From Salsipaludibacter sp038233055 (GTDB lineage: Bacteria; Actinomycetota; Nitriliruptoria; Nitriliruptorales; Nitriliruptoraceae): a stretch of 40,221 nt of DNA. A program made the translations under genes and the position numbers. Each line of letters begins with the position of its first letter. The stretch's first letter is position 1. The stretch spans positions 1 to 40,221 of the forward strand of contig JBBSMS010000012.1 in the NCBI GenBank assembly GCA_038233055.1. Direction: 5' to 3'. Of the stretch, positions 15,185 to 23,790 are shown in pieces. Below the pieces are notes generated by a model. The model was given only the letters and a program-made list of their open reading frames with translations. It was not told where the DNA came from and did no database searches.

Positions 15185-16650
15185 CCGATCGCCCCTTCCA
15201 TCTCCAGGGCGATCAGCCGGTTCAACTCGACGGCGTACTCCATCGGCAGCTCACGCGCGATCGGCTCGATGAAGCCACGCACGATCATGGCGGTGGCCTC
15301 GTCCTCGTCGATGCCGCGGGCCTGCATGTAGAACAACTGCTCGTCGGACAACTTCGACACCGTCGCCTCGTGCTCGATGGTGGCGTCGTCGGTGCCGATC
15401 TCCATGTAGGGGTAGGTGTCGGTGCGCGACTCGTCGTCGAGCATCAAGGCGTCGCACTTGACCGCCGCGCGGGCGTTGGTGGCACCCGGGGTGATCTTGA
15501 CCAGGCCGCGGTAGGAGGTGCGACCCTTGCCCTTGGAGATGGACTTGGACAGGATGTTGGAGGTCGTGTTCGGCGCGTTGTGGACCATCTTGGCCCCGGC
15601 GTCCTGGTGCTGGCCGTCCTTGGCGTAGGCCACCGACAGCACCTCCCCCGACGCGCCTTCCTCCATCAGCCACACGGCCGGGTACTTCATGGTGACCTTG
15701 GAGCCGATGTTGCCGTCGATCCACTCCATCGTGGCGTTGCGGTAGGCCATCGTCCGCTTGGTGACCAGGTTGTAGACGTTGGTCGACCAGTTCTGGATGG
15801 TCGTGTAGCGGACCTTGGCGCCCTCCTTGACGATGATCTCCACGACGGCGCTGTGCAGCGAGTCCGACGAGTAGATCGGGGCGGTGCAACCCTCGACGTA
15901 GTGCACCTTGGAGCCCGGCTCGGCGATGATCAGCGTGCGCTCGAACTGGCCCATGTTCTGCTTGTTGATGCGGAAGTAGGCCTGCAGCGGGATGTCGACC
16001 TCGACGCCCTCGGGGATCCAGATGAACGACCCGCCCGACCAGACCGCGGTGTTGAGCGCGGCGAACTTGTTGTCGTTGGCCGGGATCACCGTCGCGAAGT
16101 GCTTGCGGAACAGTTCCTCATGCTCGCGCAGCGCCGTGTCGGTGTCCTGGAAGATGACGCCGCGCTCCTCCAGGTCCTCGCGGACCTTGTGGTAGAGCAC
16201 GGTCGACTCGTACTGGGCGGCCACGCCGGCGACCAGGCGCTTGCGCTCGGCCTCAGGGATCCCCAACTTCTCGTAGGTCTCCATGATCTCGGGCGGGAGG
16301 TCCTCCCACGAGTCGGCCTGCTTCTCCGACGCCTCGACGTAGTAGAAGATGTCGTCGAAGTTGAGGCCGGACAGGTCCGCACCCCAGTTGGGCATGGGAC
16401 GACGCTCGTAGGCGTCGAAGGCCCGCAGGCGCAGGTCACGCATCCACGCGGGCTCTTCCTTGCGGTCGGAGATCGCCGCGACGACTTCCTTGGTCAGGCC
16501 GCGACCCGACGTGAACGAATACCCGTCATCGGTGTCGGACCACCCGAACTTGTACTCGCCGAGGTCGTCGGCAATCGCCTGCTGGCGATCGCGGGCGGTC
16601 TCGGAGGGCTCGAGGTCCGGCGTCGTGCGGGCGGTCTCGGTCTGGCTCAT
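15181..16650 (-). CDS. sufB: SufB: Fe-S scaffold subunit
   Basis: The 489-residue protein is the main scaffold of the SufBCD complex on which Fe-S clusters are built. Highly conserved segments are present: YKFGWSDTD, GIPEAERKRL, the beta-helix core with WSGGSFIWIPEGVEVDIPLQ, and the C-terminal VKCDALMLDDESRTDTYPYM holding the essential Cys, then the closing block HEATVSKLSDEQLFYMQARG. CTGGAG lies a few bases before the ATG. It follows the SufR-like regulator after 94 bases on the same strand, the standard actinobacterial order. Confidence 0.97.
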   Translation of the reverse strand: MSQTETARTTPDLEPSETARDRQQAIADDLGEYKFGWSDTDDGYSFTSGRGLTKEVVAAISDRKEEPAWMRDLRLRAFDAYERRPMPNWGADLSGLNFDDIFYYVEASEKQADSWEDLPPEIMETYEKLGIPEAERKRLVAGVAAQYESTVLYHKVREDLEERGVIFQDTDTALREHEELFRKHFATVIPANDNKFAALNTAVWSGGSFIWIPEGVEVDIPLQAYFRINKQNMGQFERTLIIAEPGSKVHYVEGCTAPIYSSDSLHSAVVEIIVKEGAKVRYTTIQNWSTNVYNLVTKRTMAYRNATMEWIDGNIGSKVTMKYPAVWLMEEGASGEVLSVAYAKDGQHQDAGAKMVHNAPNTTSNILSKSISKGKGRTSYRGLVKITPGATNARAAVKCDALMLDDESRTDTYPYMEIGTDDATIEHEATVSKLSDEQLFYMQARGIDEDEATAMIVRGFIEPIARELPMEYAVELNRLIALEMEGAIG

Positions 16651-16744
16651 CGTGTGCTCCAGTTTCGGTGGCGGTGACGCTCGCAGGTGGTCGCGGCGTC
16701 ACGGTCGTCGGGATCGGGTGGTCGGCTGGCAGTGTGACAACGGG

Positions 16745-17482
16745 TCAGGTGGTGCTGGTGTTCCGGGTGAGCAGCGGCAGGGTCGGTCGGGTGCCGGTCA
16801 CGGCGGCCGGCGGCGGGTCCACGACCATGACCGCGCACTCGCAGGTGCCGTCACCGCTCGCGCGCGAAGATCCGCGCTCGATGTGGACGCCGTCGCCCAG
16901 GACGCGGGAGAACTCCGCGGCCTCGGCATGGCACAGTTCCGGGTGCTCGCGAGCCACGTCCAGGACGGTGCAGTGGTGCTGGCGCAGCACCAGGCCGTCA
17001 TCGGACAGCTCGACACTGGCCGTGGATCCGGCCTGGGTCAATGCCTCGGCCAGCTGCACCAAACGCCCGTCCAGGTCGGTGGCGTCGATCGCCGCGGCCA
17101 GTCGACGGACGCGGCGGCCACTGCGCCATCCGAGGTAGGCCTGCAACCCGTCCGTGCCGGTCGTGTCCTCGATGAAGGCGAGCAGTTCGGTGGCCAGGGC
17201 CGCGTAGCCCTGCGGCAGCAACTCGTGGCCGTCGGTGGTGAGGTGGTAACGCGTGACCGGTCGCCCAGGTCCGGTCGGATCGTCCGTGCGGCCGGCGACC
17301 CAACCCTCGTCCAGCAACCTGGCCACGTGACGGCGCACCGCCACCTGCGAGATGCCAAGTTCGTCACTCAGTTCCGCCGCCGTGCGGGCATCGTCGGCCA
17401 GCATCATCACCACGCTGGCGCGCGTCTCACCGAGCAACGACAACAGGCCCGACGCCAGGTCGGGCGAGGTCGAGGTCGTCAT
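16745..17482 (-). CDS. sufR: SufR-like Fe-S-sensing repressor of the suf operon
   Basis: The 245-residue protein has an N-terminal winged helix-turn-helix (DARTAAELSDELGISQVAVR, 31-50, then RHVARLLDEGWV with a GPGRPVTRYHLT wing) and a C-terminal sensor domain with four cysteines: C171, C184, C214 and C216. Cys-X12-Cys followed later by Cys-X-Cys suits the cluster-binding pattern of SufR, which represses suf genes when its Fe-S cluster is intact. Being the first gene before sufB supports this. The ATG at 17480-17482 starts at the HTH domain; longer open sequence upstream is low-complexity and covers the promoter. No strong ribosome site is visible. The last 30 residues are an unconserved-looking tail. 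Confidence 0.88.
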   Translation of the reverse strand: MTTSTSPDLASGLLSLLGETRASVVMMLADDARTAAELSDELGISQVAVRRHVARLLDEGWVAGRTDDPTGPGRPVTRYHLTTDGHELLPQGYAALATELLAFIEDTTGTDGLQAYLGWRSGRRVRRLAAAIDATDLDGRLVQLAEALTQAGSTASVELSDDGLVLRQHHCTVLDVAREHPELCHAEAAEFSRVLGDGVHIERGSSRASGDGTCECAVMVVDPPPAAVTGTRPTLPLLTRNTSTT

Positions 17483-17784
17483 GTTGGCGGAGATGGCGTG
17501 CCGTCCGGTGGTCGCGGGTGCGGAGGTTTTGGAACCGATCTGTTGAAATACTACCGCGGCGGGAAGGGCTCCCACCACCGCCGGCGGTGGCGCGACCGTT
17601 GACACGCCGGCGACGGACCCGGATCGCACGGGCTTCCGGGAGCCGCTCGAACGGGGTCCAGGGAGTCGGCGGAAGATTCTCTGCACCCGAAATGCGGCCA
17701 ATGCTGCCGTTCTGTGCCCGATCCGAGAGAATGTCGGACGTGGTCGAGGATTCGTTGTAACGGTCGGCGTCGTCGAACGATTGC
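17483..17784. promoter_or_regulatory. divergent control region between sufR and the region-4 membrane gene
   Basis: This roughly 300-base gap must hold the suf promoter. The only AT-rich island is 17527-17556; on the minus strand it gives a -10-like TAGTAT at 17551-17556, but I see no good -35 at the right distance, and no clear SufR dyad. A weaker pair of arms, TCGTT and AACGA (about 17750-17782), flanks the region nearer the plus-strand gene. No coding frame here is convincing. Confidence 0.35.
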
Positions 17785-18924
17785 GTGGGGTGGAGGAGGC
17801 AGGAAGCCACCTCGACACGACGACATTTCACTGGAGCTCCCAATGAGCACCCCCCGAATCCCACCGGACTGGCCGCCCTCGCCCTGGCCGCCGGCGGCGG
17901 CGCAGCCGCCGTCAGCGCCTTCGGACCCGAAGCCGCGGCAGCCCCCGCCGAGGCGTCCGACTTCTCGTTGTCCGACGGCGCCCAGCTGATCATGGACGAT
18001 GACGACGGTGATCCGAGCACGCCCCGGACCGGCCAGTTGGTCACCGCCGACGGCACGACCACCGACGTGGTCTGCGAACTGGACCCCGACCTCGAGGACG
18101 GCGACCAGGTCGACCTGGTCCTGCTGTCGGTCGGTGACGGCAACAGCCCGACGATCATCCGGGTCGTGCAGCGTCCGGCGTCCTCCGCCACGGCCAGCGC
18201 GTTCGCCGCGTCGACCGGCGCCAGCGGCTACCGCGGTGTCAACTACTTCACCGTCTTCAACCAGGCCATCGCGAACGGCGGCTCGGGCGGCAGCGGCGGC
18301 ACCGGGACCGACGGCTCGAACGGCACGAACGGTTCGATGGCGGCCTTCGACATCCTCTCCGACCGGCAACGCGCCGTCCTGAAGATGCGGATCATCGAGG
18401 AGCGCTCGCCCGGCGAGGTCGCCGACGCGCTGGGCCTGTCGCCCGGCAACGTCCGGGTCATCCAGTCACGCGCGCTCAGCCGCGTCCGTCGCCACCTCGA
18501 GAACCGGACGAAGACCCGCGACCGGACCGCAGCCGGCGTGATGGGACTGTTCGGCAGCGGACGGCTGGTGTCGATGTTCCGGGACCTGTCCAGCGCGCTC
18601 CCGTCCGACGGACTGCTCGGCGCCTGGATCGACCACGTCCGGGCCGCAGCCGCAACGTCCGGAACGGGAGCCACCGCGACCGCCGGGGCCAGCGCAACCG
18701 TCGCCGCGGTCGTCGCGCCGGGCGGCGTCGCCGCGAGCACCGCACTGGCGAGCCAGGCCACGGCCACCGGCATCCTGGCCGCCAAGGTCGGTGCCGCCGG
18801 CCTCGGCCTGGTGCTGTCAGTCGGTGCGGTGGGCGCCGAGCGACGACGCGATCGTCGGACCCCCGACCGGGGCGGCCGACGAGCACCCCGACCCGCTCGG
18901 GCTGCCGTTCACGATGACCAGTGA
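17785..18924 (+). CDS. N-terminal part of a broken gene: sigma-70 region-4 helix-turn-helix plus membrane segment
   Basis: As it stands this frame encodes 379 residues. Residues about 24-50 are an Ala/Gly-rich hydrophobic stretch (TGLAALALAAGGGAAAVSAF), then an acidic beta-like region with a Gly/Ser/Thr/Asn linker (GGSGGSGGTGTDGSNGTNGS). Next is a clear sigma-70 region-4 HTH: FDILSDRQRAVLKMRIIEER, then SPGEVADALGLSPGNVRVIQ and SRALSRVRRHLENR. An Ala/Thr-rich part and a membrane helix (ILAAKVGAAGLGLVLSVGAV) follow. After about 18838 the frame turns Arg/Pro-rich, while the next frame carries sensible protein. No region 2, needed for core polymerase and -10 binding, is present. The GTG start is poor; a good ATG with GGAG at 17843 is one base out of frame. 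I do not recognise the whole protein. Confidence 0.55.
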   Translation: MGWRRQEATSTRRHFTGAPNEHPPNPTGLAALALAAGGGAAAVSAFGPEAAAAPAEASDFSLSDGAQLIMDDDDGDPSTPRTGQLVTADGTTTDVVCELDPDLEDGDQVDLVLLSVGDGNSPTIIRVVQRPASSATASAFAASTGASGYRGVNYFTVFNQAIANGGSGGSGGTGTDGSNGTNGSMAAFDILSDRQRAVLKMRIIEERSPGEVADALGLSPGNVRVIQSRALSRVRRHLENRTKTRDRTAAGVMGLFGSGRLVSMFRDLSSALPSDGLLGAWIDHVRAAAATSGTGATATAGASATVAAVVAPGGVAASTALASQATATGILAAKVGAAGLGLVLSVGAVGAERRRDRRTPDRGGRRAPRPARAAVHDDQ

Positions 18925-19643
18925 TGCCGTGGACATCGTCGACCGGGGTGGCGCGGCGCCGGTCTCCGTCGACGACATCGTGGAACCGTCAACCGATGGG
19001 GTGCTCGTGACAGCCCTGTCGCGCGACGCGGTCCTGGCGGTGTCCCTCGTCGACCCCGGGGACACGGTCGCGGTCATCGACGTCGCGGAGACACCGTCCC
19101 TCGACGACCTCGCTGAGGCTCCGGCGCCCCACCTGACCAAGGCCGGCGAACTCCTCCTCGATCCCCTGGCCGAAACCCGCCAGGTCGTGTCGAGCCTGGG
19201 TGGCAGCATCGCCCTGCGGGACCAGGGGCGAGCGGCGATCGGCGAGGTGTCGGGGGTGCTGGCCGGCGACGGCCCGGTCGACACCGTCGTGCGGGAAGGG
19301 ACTGATCGGGTCGTGGACACGGTCGACGACGCGGGTGCAACGGTGCGGGACCTGGCCGACGACCTCGCCACGGTCCGGTCGGACCCCGGGGACCAGTCGG
19401 CATCGGCCACCCCGGATCGCTCGGAGCGCCAGGACGTGGCGATCGGCGACGAACGCCAGCCCGCCGGCCGCGGCCGACGTGGCCGACGGGGCCACCAACG
19501 AACTGGCCGACGAGGTCACCGAGACGGTTCGGGACCTCGACGTCCCGGTCGCCGACGACCTGCTCGACGACGGCGTGGTCGACGACCTGCTGGGTGGGAA
19601 CGCCGCGGAGGGGACGCCGGACGGGCTGCTCGGCCCGGGCTGA
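17843..19643 (+). pseudogene. reconstructed frame-disrupted gene: region-4 HTH, membrane helix, acidic extracytoplasmic tail
   Basis: Coding character passes through three frames. The ATG at 17843 (GGAG six bases upstream) is in frame 2; within the C6 run at 17850-17855 one extra C would join it to the main frame as MSTPPNPTGLAALALA. A second switch near 18832-18850 joins the membrane helix to DDAIVGPPTGAADEHPDPLG and an acidic domain (VDTVVREGTDRVVDTVDDAG). A third near 19450-19465 leads to DVADGATNELADEVTETVRD and a stop at 19641-19643. GC-rich third positions persist along this path. The whole would be about 600 residues: HTH inside, one helix, a long Asp/Val-rich tail outside. It may be a decayed gene, assembly error or true frameshifting; sequence alone cannot decide. 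Confidence 0.5.
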
Positions 19644-19752
19644 CCAGCCGAACGCGCCGGCTGCACGTCCCCCACCCCCTGCGTTCCACCATCCGCCTAC
19701 GATCATGGGATGGACGCTGCGAGCATGGCCGGTTCCCCCGATGAGGCTGGCT

Positions 19753-21993
19753 CTACCCCAACGACGTTGGTTGGTCACCCGTGTCATCCAGGGATCGGAG
19801 GCGTGCGGCCAGGCCGGTCGTGCGGGCGGTCTCGGCGCGGCGGCGGGCGCCCAGGGCCAACGACTCGGCCTGGCCGACCACGATCAGTGCCCGCTCGGCC
19901 CGGCTGATCGCGGTGTAGAGCAGGTTCCGGCGCAGCATGCGCGAATGGCTGCGGTCGGCCACCAGCACCACCACCGGCCACTGGCCGCCCTGCGACTTGT
20001 GCACGGTGATGGCCCAGGCGTGGGTCAACTCGGCCATGCTGTCCCCGTCGAAGGTCACGCTCCGCCCGGCGATCTGGACCTGCAGCGACGCCTTGACACC
20101 CGACCCTGCCACGTCCACGACCGTGCCGACGTCGCCGTTGGACACGTCCAGTTCGGGATCGTTGCGGGTCACCATCACCCGGTCCCCCACCTGCATGCCG
20201 CGGTAGGACCGCTGGCCCGTGTCCGGGTTCAGGCGATGCTTGAGCGCCGCATTCAGGGCGTCGACCCCACACGGCCCGCGGTACATCGGCGCGATGACCT
20301 GGATGTCGGCCACCTCGACGTCGAAGTAGTCCGGCGCGCGGGTCGCCACGGCCTCGACGACCCGTGCGGTGATGACGTCACGGCGGGCCTCCTGGGCCAT
20401 GAAGACGTCGCCGTCGATGCCCTTGAGCGGCCCGACCTGGCCGGCGTTCACCTCGCGCGCCAGCGACACGATCCGCGAGGCCTTGGCCTGGCGATGGATC
20501 TCGTCCAGGTGCGTCGTGGGCACCATCCCCGACGCGACCACGTCGGCCAGCACGTTGCCCGACCCCACGGACGGCAACTGGTCGGCATCCCCGACCAGCA
20601 CCAGGTGCGTGCCCGGCTCGATCGCCACCACCAGCGAGCGCATCAACGCGGTGTCGCACATCGACACCTCGTCGACCACCACCAGGTCGAATCCCAGCGG
20701 CGAGTCACGGTCGTGCAGGAACACGAAGCCACCCCCACCTCCGATCGAGTCCATCGGCCGCGCACCCAGCATCCGGTGGATGGTCGAGGCCTCCATGCCG
20801 ACCAGTTCCTCGACCCGCTTGGCCGCACGGCCGGTCGGCGCGCACAGGGCGACGTCGGCGCCCAGCGCGGCTGCCGCGGCCACGACCTCGGCCACCGTTC
20901 GGGTCTTGCCGGTGCCCGGTCCGCCCGTCAGCACGCTCACCGGGTGGGCCAGCGCCGTGGCGACCGCCGCCCGCTGGCCGTCGGTCAACTCCGCCGCCAG
21001 CTCGACGTCGCCGACCCCGTCGAGGCCGACCAGCGCGCCTTCGGCGTCGGCCAGCGTCGCCAGGCTGGACGCCAGTTCCCGTTCCGCCCGCAGGGCGGCA
21101 GGCGTCGCCACCACCGCGACCGGGTCGCCGTCGACGTCCACCGCGACCTCGTCGGTCGCCACCGTCCCGGACGCCACCGCGTGGTCGATCCCGGCGACGG
21201 CCGCGATCGCGTCGACGCCCAGCAGCCGCATCGTGGCCTGGACGGCGTCCTCGCGCACCAGCAGTTGATGGCCGTCCTGGCGTCGCGCCGCCCCCACCGC
21301 TGCGCGCGCCCCGGCCGCCAGTCGGCGCGGGTCGGTCTCGTCGATCCCGAGGTGGCGGGCCAGGCCGTCCGCATGCGCGAACCTGGCACGGTCAACCTCC
21401 AACAGGTCGTAGGGCTCCTCGCGCAAGCGCTCGGCCGCGCCGGCCCCGAACACGGCATGGGCCCCGCGCACGACCGACATCGGGATCGTCGCTGGTTCCA
21501 GCAACGTCACCAGGTCGGCGAGGCTGCGGCCCTGGACATAGGCGTGGTGGATGTCGTCGACGACGTCCTCGGGCAGGTTCGCCTCGTCGACCAGACGTGA
21601 CGGCTCGCGGTCGATCACGTCGCCCGCGCCGCGTCCGAACACAGTAAGGATCCGGTCGACGTGGGCCGGCGTCAGGACCTCGCGGAACCGCTCGGAGGTG
21701 AGGAACGCGCGCATGCCCGCGACCGTGTCCGGCGCGACCTGTTCGTAGAAGACGGTGTCGAAGGTGCGACCGTGAGTGGGGTGCTCCTTCCACCGCCCGA
21801 CCAGGCGGACGTGCTGGCCGTCGACCAGGTCGGCGAGCGGACCCGACGCCGACACGCGGTCGTCGGAGCCGTCCGTGGTCTCCAGTTCGACGACCCCGAA
21901 CCCTGACGTCTCGTCGCGGTAGCGGACCCACATGACCTCGCCGCGGATCTCGGTGTCGCCGAGCAGGCTGGCCGGCCGACCGGCATCGGTCAC
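19753..21993 (-). CDS. recD2: RecD2-type ATP-dependent 5'-3' DNA helicase (SF1B)
   Basis: The 746-residue protein is a full RecD2: N-terminal OB-like domain (about 15-90), helix-hairpin-helix region (about 105-200), then the helicase core. Motifs: Q340 in LTDGQRAAV, Walker A GGPGTGKT (357-364), CAPTGRAAKR, Walker B VVVDEVSM (D441, E442), GDADQLPSVG, the UvrD-like C-terminal segment AWAITVHKSQG and LYTAISRAERALIVVG. RecD2 acts without RecBC in DNA repair and replication stress. Its GTG start overlaps the stop of the upstream unknown gene by four bases (GTGA), so translation is coupled. Open sequence upstream of the GTG belongs to that gene in another frame. Confidence 0.95.
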   Translation of the reverse strand: MTDAGRPASLLGDTEIRGEVMWVRYRDETSGFGVVELETTDGSDDRVSASGPLADLVDGQHVRLVGRWKEHPTHGRTFDTVFYEQVAPDTVAGMRAFLTSERFREVLTPAHVDRILTVFGRGAGDVIDREPSRLVDEANLPEDVVDDIHHAYVQGRSLADLVTLLEPATIPMSVVRGAHAVFGAGAAERLREEPYDLLEVDRARFAHADGLARHLGIDETDPRRLAAGARAAVGAARRQDGHQLLVREDAVQATMRLLGVDAIAAVAGIDHAVASGTVATDEVAVDVDGDPVAVVATPAALRAERELASSLATLADAEGALVGLDGVGDVELAAELTDGQRAAVATALAHPVSVLTGGPGTGKTRTVAEVVAAAAALGADVALCAPTGRAAKRVEELVGMEASTIHRMLGARPMDSIGGGGGFVFLHDRDSPLGFDLVVVDEVSMCDTALMRSLVVAIEPGTHLVLVGDADQLPSVGSGNVLADVVASGMVPTTHLDEIHRQAKASRIVSLAREVNAGQVGPLKGIDGDVFMAQEARRDVITARVVEAVATRAPDYFDVEVADIQVIAPMYRGPCGVDALNAALKHRLNPDTGQRSYRGMQVGDRVMVTRNDPELDVSNGDVGTVVDVAGSGVKASLQVQIAGRSVTFDGDSMAELTHAWAITVHKSQGGQWPVVVLVADRSHSRMLRRNLLYTAISRAERALIVVGQAESLALGARRRAETARTTGLAARLRSLDDTGDQPTSLG

Positions 21994-22700
21994 CGGTCGT
22001 CCGGACCGGTGATGGACCACCGCAGGTCGGTCTCGGCAGCGACCTGGTCCAGCACGCCGCGCGCGTCCACCGCCAGCAGGTCGGACGGCTCCGGGGTGCC
22101 TGTCGGCAGGAGTTGGCCCAGCGCGGTCGACGTCGCAACCGGCGCCCACCCGTGCGACCACGCCCGCACCAGCCGGCGCTCGCCGGACGTTGCCTCCACC
22201 ACGCAGGCCCACCGGACGTCGGCGTCGTCCACCGCCCGGCCACGCTCTACCCACCGGTCCAGTACGCGGCCACCGAACCCGCTGCCGGCCAGGTTGGCGG
22301 CGGCCTGCAGTGCCTCCGCCTGCCATGACGGGGCGGTGAGGTGGGAGCGCACCAGCCGGATCCCGGGCAACCCGGCCAGCACCGCCACGCTGGGGCCCCC
22401 GACGTTGACTGCGTGACGAGGCCCGACCGGACGCGGGAACCAAGCCAGCCAGCGTCGCTCGGCCGCGCGCTCACGCACGGGCGCGCCCTCGACCACCGCC
22501 GGCGCACCGTCACGCACCGCGTCTGCCACCCGTTGCCGAGTCGGAAGGTCCCAGGCGCTGCGAGGACCGGCCACGTGGCTCGTGATGCGGACGTGGGTCA
22601 CGCCCGCGAGGCGGTCGACGGCGCGCAGGGCCAGCAACCACCCGAGACCATCGGGCACCGCCGACCGGACCGCTTCCTGCGCCACCACCGCCACGTCCAC
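21990..22700 (-). CDS. hypothetical protein translationally coupled to RecD2
   Basis: The 236-residue protein is not recognised. It starts at GTG (VDVAVVAQEAVRSAVPDGLG), is Ala/Val/Arg-rich, and has no signal peptide or obvious membrane helix. It is moderately tryptophan-rich (WLLALRAV, RRWLAWFPRP, PSWQAEAL, VRAWSHGWAP), suggesting a folded globular protein rather than a spurious frame. No nuclease, ATPase or zinc motif is visible. Its stop overlaps the recD2 start, which is the main clue: an accessory role in RecD2 function or in nucleic-acid processing is possible but unproven. No strong ribosome site precedes the GTG. Confidence 0.75.
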   Translation of the reverse strand: MDVAVVAQEAVRSAVPDGLGWLLALRAVDRLAGVTHVRITSHVAGPRSAWDLPTRQRVADAVRDGAPAVVEGAPVRERAAERRWLAWFPRPVGPRHAVNVGGPSVAVLAGLPGIRLVRSHLTAPSWQAEALQAAANLAGSGFGGRVLDRWVERGRAVDDADVRWACVVEATSGERRLVRAWSHGWAPVATSTALGQLLPTGTPEPSDLLAVDARGVLDQVAAETDLRWSITGPDDR

Positions 22701-22925
22701 CTCGTCGTCGGGGCTGCGAGGCTACAGAGGTGGCATGTCGTGGAGATGGACGCTCCGCGGACCCGGGGGGAGGCCATCCGCCCGCGCCACGCTCCGTTCC
22801 CGCAGCACCGTGTCGTCCGACCCCCGGTACTCGGGGTGGCACGGACGCCGGGCGGGGAGGTTGCGTGACTTGACGTCGGGGTCGTGCAACCATCGCGATC
22901 CGACAAGGACGACAAGGCGAGCACC

Positions 22926-23294
22926 GTGGTCGACGAGGGCTTGGCAGCACCGGCAGGCTCGGCACTGGTGCGCGTGCTGGCCGAGGACGCACGTTGGATC
23001 GACGAGTTGCCACCGGTCCCGGCCGGCCACGTCGTGACCGTCGCGGTCGGTTCGACCGCGCACCGTGATGTCACCGACGACGCGCTGGTCGCGACCGGGT
23101 ACCGGATCGTCGGGCGGCAACCCGCGACCTCGCTCCCGACCGCGATCGAACTGCTGGTCCCCGGCGCCCTGATGGCGGACGAACCCGCCTGGTGGAGCCG
23201 CCTGCTGGGCGTGGCCGACCAGGCCTTCGACCTCCGCCTCGGGCCCGTCCAGATGGTGATGGGCAACCACCTTCCGGTCCACCTCGACGCCTGA
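22926..23294 (+). CDS. small hypothetical protein
   Basis: The 122-residue protein is acidic and not recognised. It reads VVDEGLAAPAGSALVRVLAE, then HVVTVAVGSTAHRDVTDDAL, YRIVGRQPATSLPTAIELLV and a C-terminal WWSRLLGVADQAFDLRLGPV with MVMGNHLPVHLDA at the end. The alternation of strands and helices looks globular and cytoplasmic. I chose the GTG at 22926, about eight bases after AAGGCGAG; a GTG at 22884 would add 14 polar residues. It diverges from the recD2-linked gene, 225 bases away. The third-position GC is high as in neighbours, supporting coding. Confidence 0.65.
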   Translation: MVDEGLAAPAGSALVRVLAEDARWIDELPPVPAGHVVTVAVGSTAHRDVTDDALVATGYRIVGRQPATSLPTAIELLVPGALMADEPAWWSRLLGVADQAFDLRLGPVQMVMGNHLPVHLDA

Positions 23295-23319
23295 CTTCAC
23301 CCGGGTCGACCTCTGGCCA

Positions 23320-23430
23320 GGGCCTTTCCACCCGGACATCGCCCGGCCCGAACGGCCTCCGAACGGCCTCCTACCACCCGCCAGCCCCGGCCCGGGCCTT
23401 TCCACCCGGACACTGCCCGGGCCCAACGGC
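23320..23430. repeat. two 36-37-bp direct repeats with a nested 11-bp doublet
   Basis: Copy 1 (23320-23355) and copy 2 (23394-23430) both begin GGGCCTTTCCACCCGGACA and end in AACGGC, differing at a few positions and one indel, with a 74-bp period. At the end of copy 1 an 11-bp word GAACGGCCTCC is itself doubled (23350-23371). Each copy can fold weakly, GGGCC with GGCCC in copy 2. It sits just after the stop of the small hypothetical gene. Confidence 0.7.
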
Positions 23431-23585
23431 ATCGGCGCTGATGGTGAGTTGGTTCGTCGGCAGGAGCGCGGCGGGTGCGGGTGCACAAGGTCTTCACGAC
23501 CCACGAGGGGCCCGGACTCGCGATCCACCGCCCCCATTCCGGGGTCATCGCGCGGCCAGCGCACGTTTTCGGCTGCAGATGACGT

Positions 23586-23630
23586 CTTTGCTAGCGCTTT
23601 GCTTGCAATAGTTAGCGCTTGTGACTACCT
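23586..23630 (+). promoter_or_regulatory. promoter-like AT-rich island with TAGCGCTT direct repeats 21 bp apart
   Basis: TAGCGCTT occurs at 23592-23599 and 23613-23620, exactly 21 bp (two helical turns) apart, the spacing for two protein molecules on one DNA face. Each contains the palindrome AGCGCT. A possible sigma-70 promoter is TTTGCT (23587-23592) with TAGTTA about 16 bp further on. The local base composition is far below the surrounding GC level. Regulator and promoter assignment are inference. Confidence 0.4.
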
Positions 23631-23790
23631 TCTCAAGAGCACGGCACGACCCCGCCCAGCGGTTCGGCGGGGAGACGGAGCACCAAACGATCGTTCTCGC
23701 GGTCCGCCGGCTCCCACCTCCGTCTCTCCTCCCGGTCGCTGGAACCCAGTGCCCAAACCCACCACCCACCATGCACCGAGGAGCCACACC

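Larger units (their letters stand above)
23295..23790. other. 496-base intergenic region with repeats and an AT-rich promoter-like island
   Basis: No convincing coding frame lies here. The first half holds a two-copy direct repeat (23320-23430); the second holds an AT-rich stretch at about 23570-23640 with paired TAGCGCTT elements, the likely promoter of the repeat protein downstream, which leaves a leader of roughly 150 bases. Open frames crossing this region are Arg/Pro-rich shadows. Confidence 0.6.

Noticed and set aside
12665..15331. 888-codon plus-strand frame across sufC and sufD
   Set aside because: It is antisense to sufS, sufC, sufD and sufB, Val/Asp/Gly-rich with no motif, as expected opposite high-GC genes.
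17785..18924. Complete sigma factor
   Set aside because: Only a region-4 HTH is present. Region 2 is absent and the frame fails after the membrane helix.
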